NCBI GenBank assembly: GCA_026724425.1
Contig: JAIUCV010000647.1
Coordinates: forward strand, 186,001-250,000
DNA length: 64,000 nt
Reading direction: 5' to 3'
From: Erythrophleum ivorense
Taxonomy: Eukaryota > Streptophyta > Magnoliopsida > Fabales > Fabaceae
A program made the position numbers and the translations under genes. This document shows, piece after piece, positions 60,039 to 64,000 of this stretch; the stretch's first letter is position 1; each line of letters opens with the position of its first letter. Under the pieces are notes generated by a model, which worked only from the letters and a program-made list of their open reading frames with translations, was not told where the DNA came from and ran no database searches.

Positions 60039-63000
60039 ATGAGCGCTTCTAGGTTCATAAAGTGCGTCACTGTTGGGGACGGAGCTGTGGGCAAGACATG
60101 TTTGCTAATATCCTATACCAGCAATACCTTCCCCACTGTGAGTTCTTGCTCCTTTTTCCTATGTTTTCATATACGTAACGTTTCTTTTTTCCAGTATTAT
60201 GTGAAAATTTGTATTTTTGAGGTATTATAATGAGAATAATAAAATGTGAGAAATTGGGAAGAAGGATCTCAAGCGTTGAAGAAATGTGTCCTTTCTTTTC
60301 TGGAAGATAGCCTGGGATTGGCAACTAGAATTAAATTGTTTGTAGGTCCTCTCCTGTTGTTCTGGAAATTTTATTTGGCAAAAAATAATGAAACAATAAA
60401 TTGTCCCCTCAAACACCCCCCCCCCCAAAAAAAAGAAAAAAGAAAAAAGACTCTCTCTCTCACTCTCTTTTTCTTCTTTTGGGTAATGAAGTGGAGTCAA
60501 TTGATCAATTTATTCCTTTGGATTGGAGAATTTCTCGAAGTTCAAAGGGGGATTCTGCAAAATATGTTGCATATCATCTACGTTTGGGGAAGGATGGAAA
60601 AGATGCGATCATGCATAGTTAATGCAGTGTATCACTAGAGTCTTAAGTCCAAGATGATTAGCGCTTTGAAAGTATTTAATGAATTAATCAAGGTTTGCTA
60701 AACTTTGTTTTGACCTGCATGTAGGGTTGCAATAGTGATGTTACATTATGTCTTGACCTATAAAGCAAGAACACTACAAAAAAAGAGTGGCATCTGTGAT
60801 CGGTGTCATGTCCTATGTCTATATTAGTGTCCATGCTTCTTAGGATTTGACAAATTATCTATGCTGTTTTGTTTGAAAGGAATGAGAATTACAGGAAATG
60901 TTTTTTGGGTACCTATTTAAAATAGAAACATATTTTGATGACATACTATAATGGGTAAAGAATTTGCAAGGGTCTGCGTTGATCTCATATTTGTTAGCTT
61001 GCTGGAAAATGGAGACCATTGTCATTTTTATGTTTTTTTCAACACTTGCTTACAAGCAGGATTATGTGCCAACTGTTTTCGACAATTTCAGCGCAAATGT
61101 GGTTGTCAATGGAAGCACTGTTAATTTGGGTTTGTGGGACACTGCTGGTAATGCTGCAGTTACCTTTTATTTCTGCAATTTTATATTGCAAGTTCTTTCC
61201 GGGTTTTTATTTGTATTATTTTGTGGAACAGGACAAGAAGATTATAACAGATTAAGACCTTTGAGTTACCGTGGTGCAGATGTTTTCATACTGGCTTTCT
61301 CTCTCATAAGCAAAGCCAGCTACGAAAATGTTTCCAAAAAGGTACTTGTTCCTGTGTATTTGGGAGTTGAAGCATCATCCACCAGGTGTTTTTATCATTT
61401 AAATGCGCTTGTGCTTATCTCTTAGAACTTGAATATCAAGTTTTATTATGATCTCTTATGAACAATATACTGATTTTATCTATTTAATAAAATTATTTTT
61501 GTATAGAAATTGCTGATAAGTTGTAAATGTGTTGGCTTCATTTCCAGTGGATTCCAGAGTTGAAGCATTATGCACCTGGTGTCCCCATAGTTCTGGTCGG
61601 CACAAAGCTTGGTGAGTTTATACCTGTGTAATGTTATATTAATTATCATGATTAGTATTATGCATTTTTTTGTTACTGCCTTTCAGCTTATAAATTACTC
61701 CCTCTGGTCCTGTTTATAAGAAAATTTGAAGAGATTTTTTTGGTTCCAAAATATAAGAAACATGGTATATTTTTTTATTTCACTAAATAATAAATATTTT
61801 TTTTACCCTTCATTTATTGTTACATCTAACACACTTAACAATGCATAACGTTTTCCCATGCAAAATAAAGATGGATAAAATGGGAAAAAATTATCAAATT
61901 TGAACCTAATTAATGAGTTAAACTAATATTAACTGTTTTTTTTAATATCAGTGAAATAGTTTTTTGTTTCTAATAAATAGGACCGGAGGGAGTATTAATT
62001 TTAATGGCTCTTCCTGTTACAATGAAATTATATGACATCAAATTCCATAGATTTGGTGATCAACTACTGTTGACTTCATGGTTACATAGAATTTCTTATT
62101 TTGGCTTAGTTAGTCTTCTTGATCAACATCTTTGGAACTGTCCATTATCAATATCACTGATACGAAAATGTACACTTTTGTCATTAGCCGTTAGAAACCG
62201 TTAGTAGTTAGTTAAGAGGAGGTGTTATGGATCCTTATAAATAACACTATCCCTATGGCTATTAGTATATTTTGACAGTCAATGAAATAATCAGTGAATT
62301 CAGCTTCCTAATTCCCTCTCTGTTCCCTCATAATTCCTTTCCTGTTTCTCCTCTATTTCCCTCTCTTTCTCTCAGCTTCCCTCTCTTTACCTTCTCTTTC
62401 CCTCTTCTTCCTCTCATTTCCTCTTCTACCTTTTCTATTCATATCAAACACAGATGATTTTTTTTTTTTTTAATGTTCATTTTCCTTCAGTGATGAACTG
62501 TTGTATAGGTTCTTTTTATTTGTCAGCTGGGAGTGGGGGATTTGTGGTGCTTTTAGTACCTTCTTATTGAGTTTTTCCCCCTCCATTTATTCTTCCAATA
62601 GTCAAAGTTGTGAATCTTTTGGGTGGTTATTCCTATTCTTCCTAGTCCTCACATTCCTGGATGTTTTGGAGGGTAGAGATTTTTTATATACTTATTTTGA
62701 CATCTACACTCTTCGCTTGGAGGGTTGGTATCTTCTTTTAGATGCATATTAATAGCTTATTAGAGCACATGCCTGTAAGTTCCCCCTCCCCCTCTCCCTT
62801 AGCATTAGCATTAAATAATTAGACATTGTTAATTATTTAACTTTTCTGTATGATTTGTGTTTTCTTCTCTTTTATTATTATTATTTTTTCCTCTTTCTGA
62901 GCAACTAGATTGAACACACTGGGGAGTCTAGTGCAATGCTAGAGGTCTCAGCTGTATTGCTTGACTTTGTAGCTTCTCAGTCATAGGAGTATTTATCAAA

Positions 63001-63947
63001 TGCAAAACGCTCAGAAGATTGGTATTGTTGAGTTATGGTTCGGCGACTGACATTTCCATCTCACTGGAAATGTTTTAGTGTTGGGCTTAAATTACTGATG
63101 TTTCTTTCATTCTTCTTCATCTAGCAAGGGTTTTCTTCACTGCAACTGTAATTTGCTGGTCTTATAGTGGTGCATTTTTTATTCATGATGTTTGTGCGTG
63201 TGAATTTGTAGATAGCTTCTTAGGCAGTCTTTATATCCAGATGTGTATCAATTTAATCTGAAAACGATTTGCCAGTGACTTTCTTAGATGCATTTGGCTA
63301 TGGTATTCTTTTTGTATTAAGGGAACAAGTAAATAAAGGATGTGAGGTTGAGTTGTAGCCAACCATTGGAGGTGGGGTTAATTTGTTGAATTGTTGCTCT
63401 TCATGGGAATGCTTTATTGTGCCTATTTAAACTTTTTGCAGAGGAATATTTATCTACCTTTGAATCATTTATTGAAACACTGGCTAAGTTTTGTCTTGAT
63501 TTACGCTGGCTATTGACTGTTTTGCTGTCTAACCCTTATATGTACTTTGTTTTATTTATTTATTTATTTTTAAAAAGCCTTCTATACTCTGAAAAAATTA
63601 TTTGGATGATTTGGACCTGAGATAGAATTATATTGGACCATGTTATGTAATGCGGTTTTACTATTTACTTAGCTGAGTTGTTTTTTAAAAATTTCTTGCT
63701 TGTGACAGACCTTCGGGATGATAAGCAGTTCTTCATAGACCATCCAGGTGCTGTACCCATTACCACGGCTCAGGTAAATATGACTATTGGTGCTCGATAA
63801 ATGTATTCACATTTTAGGACATCTCTGGAAGCCTTTTTATCAAAAGGAGAAAAAAAAATTGACATTTGTATTTCCTCAAAGGGAGAAGAGCTTAAGAAGC
63901 TGATCAATGCACCTGCTTACATCGAATGTAGTTCGAAAACCCAGCAG
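60039..63947 (+). CDS. ROP (Rho of plants) small GTPase, ROP1/3/5 type, 5' six exons
   Basis: Exons 60039-60137, 61060-61147, 61232-61341, 61548-61611, 63709-63773 and 63882-63947, all GT-AG and in phase. The rest of the gene is beyond the window. MSASRFIKCVTVGDGAVGKT holds the G1 P-loop (residues about 13-20). FDNFSANVVVNGSTVNLGLW covers the region after switch I, [20 protein letters not shown] holds G3 and switch II, LVGTKLDLRDDK holds G4, and IECSSKTQQ is G5. Residue for residue it is close to Arabidopsis ROP1/ROP3/ROP5, which control pollen-tube and cell polarity at the plasma membrane. The C-terminal prenylation signal cannot be seen. Intron 4 (2.1 kb) has taken in a Stowaway MITE and probably an LTR. 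The large first intron (922 bases) is usual. Confidence 0.96.
61696..61994. mobile_element. Stowaway-type MITE in ROP intron 4
   Basis: The element (61698-61992, 295 bp) begins CTCCCTCTGGTCCTGTTTAT and the reverse complement of its end is CTCCCTCCGGTCCTATTTAT. It is flanked by TA on both sides (61696-61697 and 61993-61994). These are the hallmark ends and target of Stowaway (Tc1/mariner) MITEs. The interior is AT-rich and non-coding. Confidence 0.95.
62179..62453 (+). mobile_element. Probable copia solo-LTR remnant in ROP intron 4
   Basis: Typical LTR features in order: GCCGTTAGAAACCGTTAGTA and TAGTTAGTTAAGAGG, a TATA-like CCTTATAAATAACAC (about 62233-62247), a CAATGAAATAATC signal, and a CT-rich stretch ending near ATCAAACACA. 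No target duplication was seen and the left end is not fixed. Confidence 0.5.
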
Positions 63948-64000
63948 GTATTAATTGAATCTATTATTTATTTTCATCTGACAACGGTTGATTTAAATGT

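Overview
The window is plant nuclear DNA from a eudicot. The genes have many short exons with GT-AG introns and AT-rich intergenic DNA, and the products are plant-specific (AHK1-type osmosensor kinase, ROP GTPase, ERD7, LIMYB-like protein). The species cannot be named from sequence alone. Gene models were built by hand from reading frame, splice sites and remembered family sequences. No database search was possible.

Layout, left to right. A decayed Ty1/copia retrotransposon (1 to about 4420) lies directly upstream of the last two visible exons of an ERD7-type gene (4673-5768, +). About 6.9 kb of AT-rich DNA follows, holding inverted-repeat elements and one small SINE with a 15-bp target duplication. 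Then come a complete 13-exon AHK1-type histidine kinase (12688-19783, +), a complete proteasome alpha-7 gene PAD1 (21029-24802, +) with a candidate alternative last exon, and a complete TPR gene of the POLLENLESS3/MS5/SDI group (26804-28560, +) with a GC-AG intron.

Next is a minus-strand tandem array of three ascorbate peroxidase genes of the APX3 (C-tail-anchored) type, 29076-43926. Copy 1 keeps the active site but has lost its C-terminal anchor. Copy 2 has an open nine-exon frame but has lost the proximal heme-ligand histidine and other active-site residues. Copy 3 is a pseudogene with nonsense codons, broken splice sites, a solo LTR and an insertion of about 2.1 kb.

Further right are a two-exon Myb/SANT-like (LIMYB-type) gene (46567-48008, -), a TE-rich AT-rich stretch, an inverted duplication of about 400 bp with 1.3 kb between its arms (51492-53551), a decayed plastid 3-dehydroquinate synthase gene (about 53776-57029, +), and the first six exons of a ROP1/3/5-type Rho GTPase (60039-63947, running off the window) with a Stowaway MITE in intron 4.

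The most interesting content is (1) the APX array, with three different outcomes in tandem sisters, especially the intact-frame paralogue without a heme ligand; (2) a gene order that interleaves what, from memory, are two duplicated Arabidopsis segments (ERD7-AHK1-ROP3 on chromosome 2 and ERD7-like-PAD1-POLLENLESS3-like-ROP1 on chromosome 3), suggesting an unfractionated ancestral block; (3) a possible alternative 3' end of PAD1; and (4) a family of AT-rich hairpin elements repeated in the intergenic DNA. I saw no CRISPR array, rRNA, tRNA gene or prokaryotic system.
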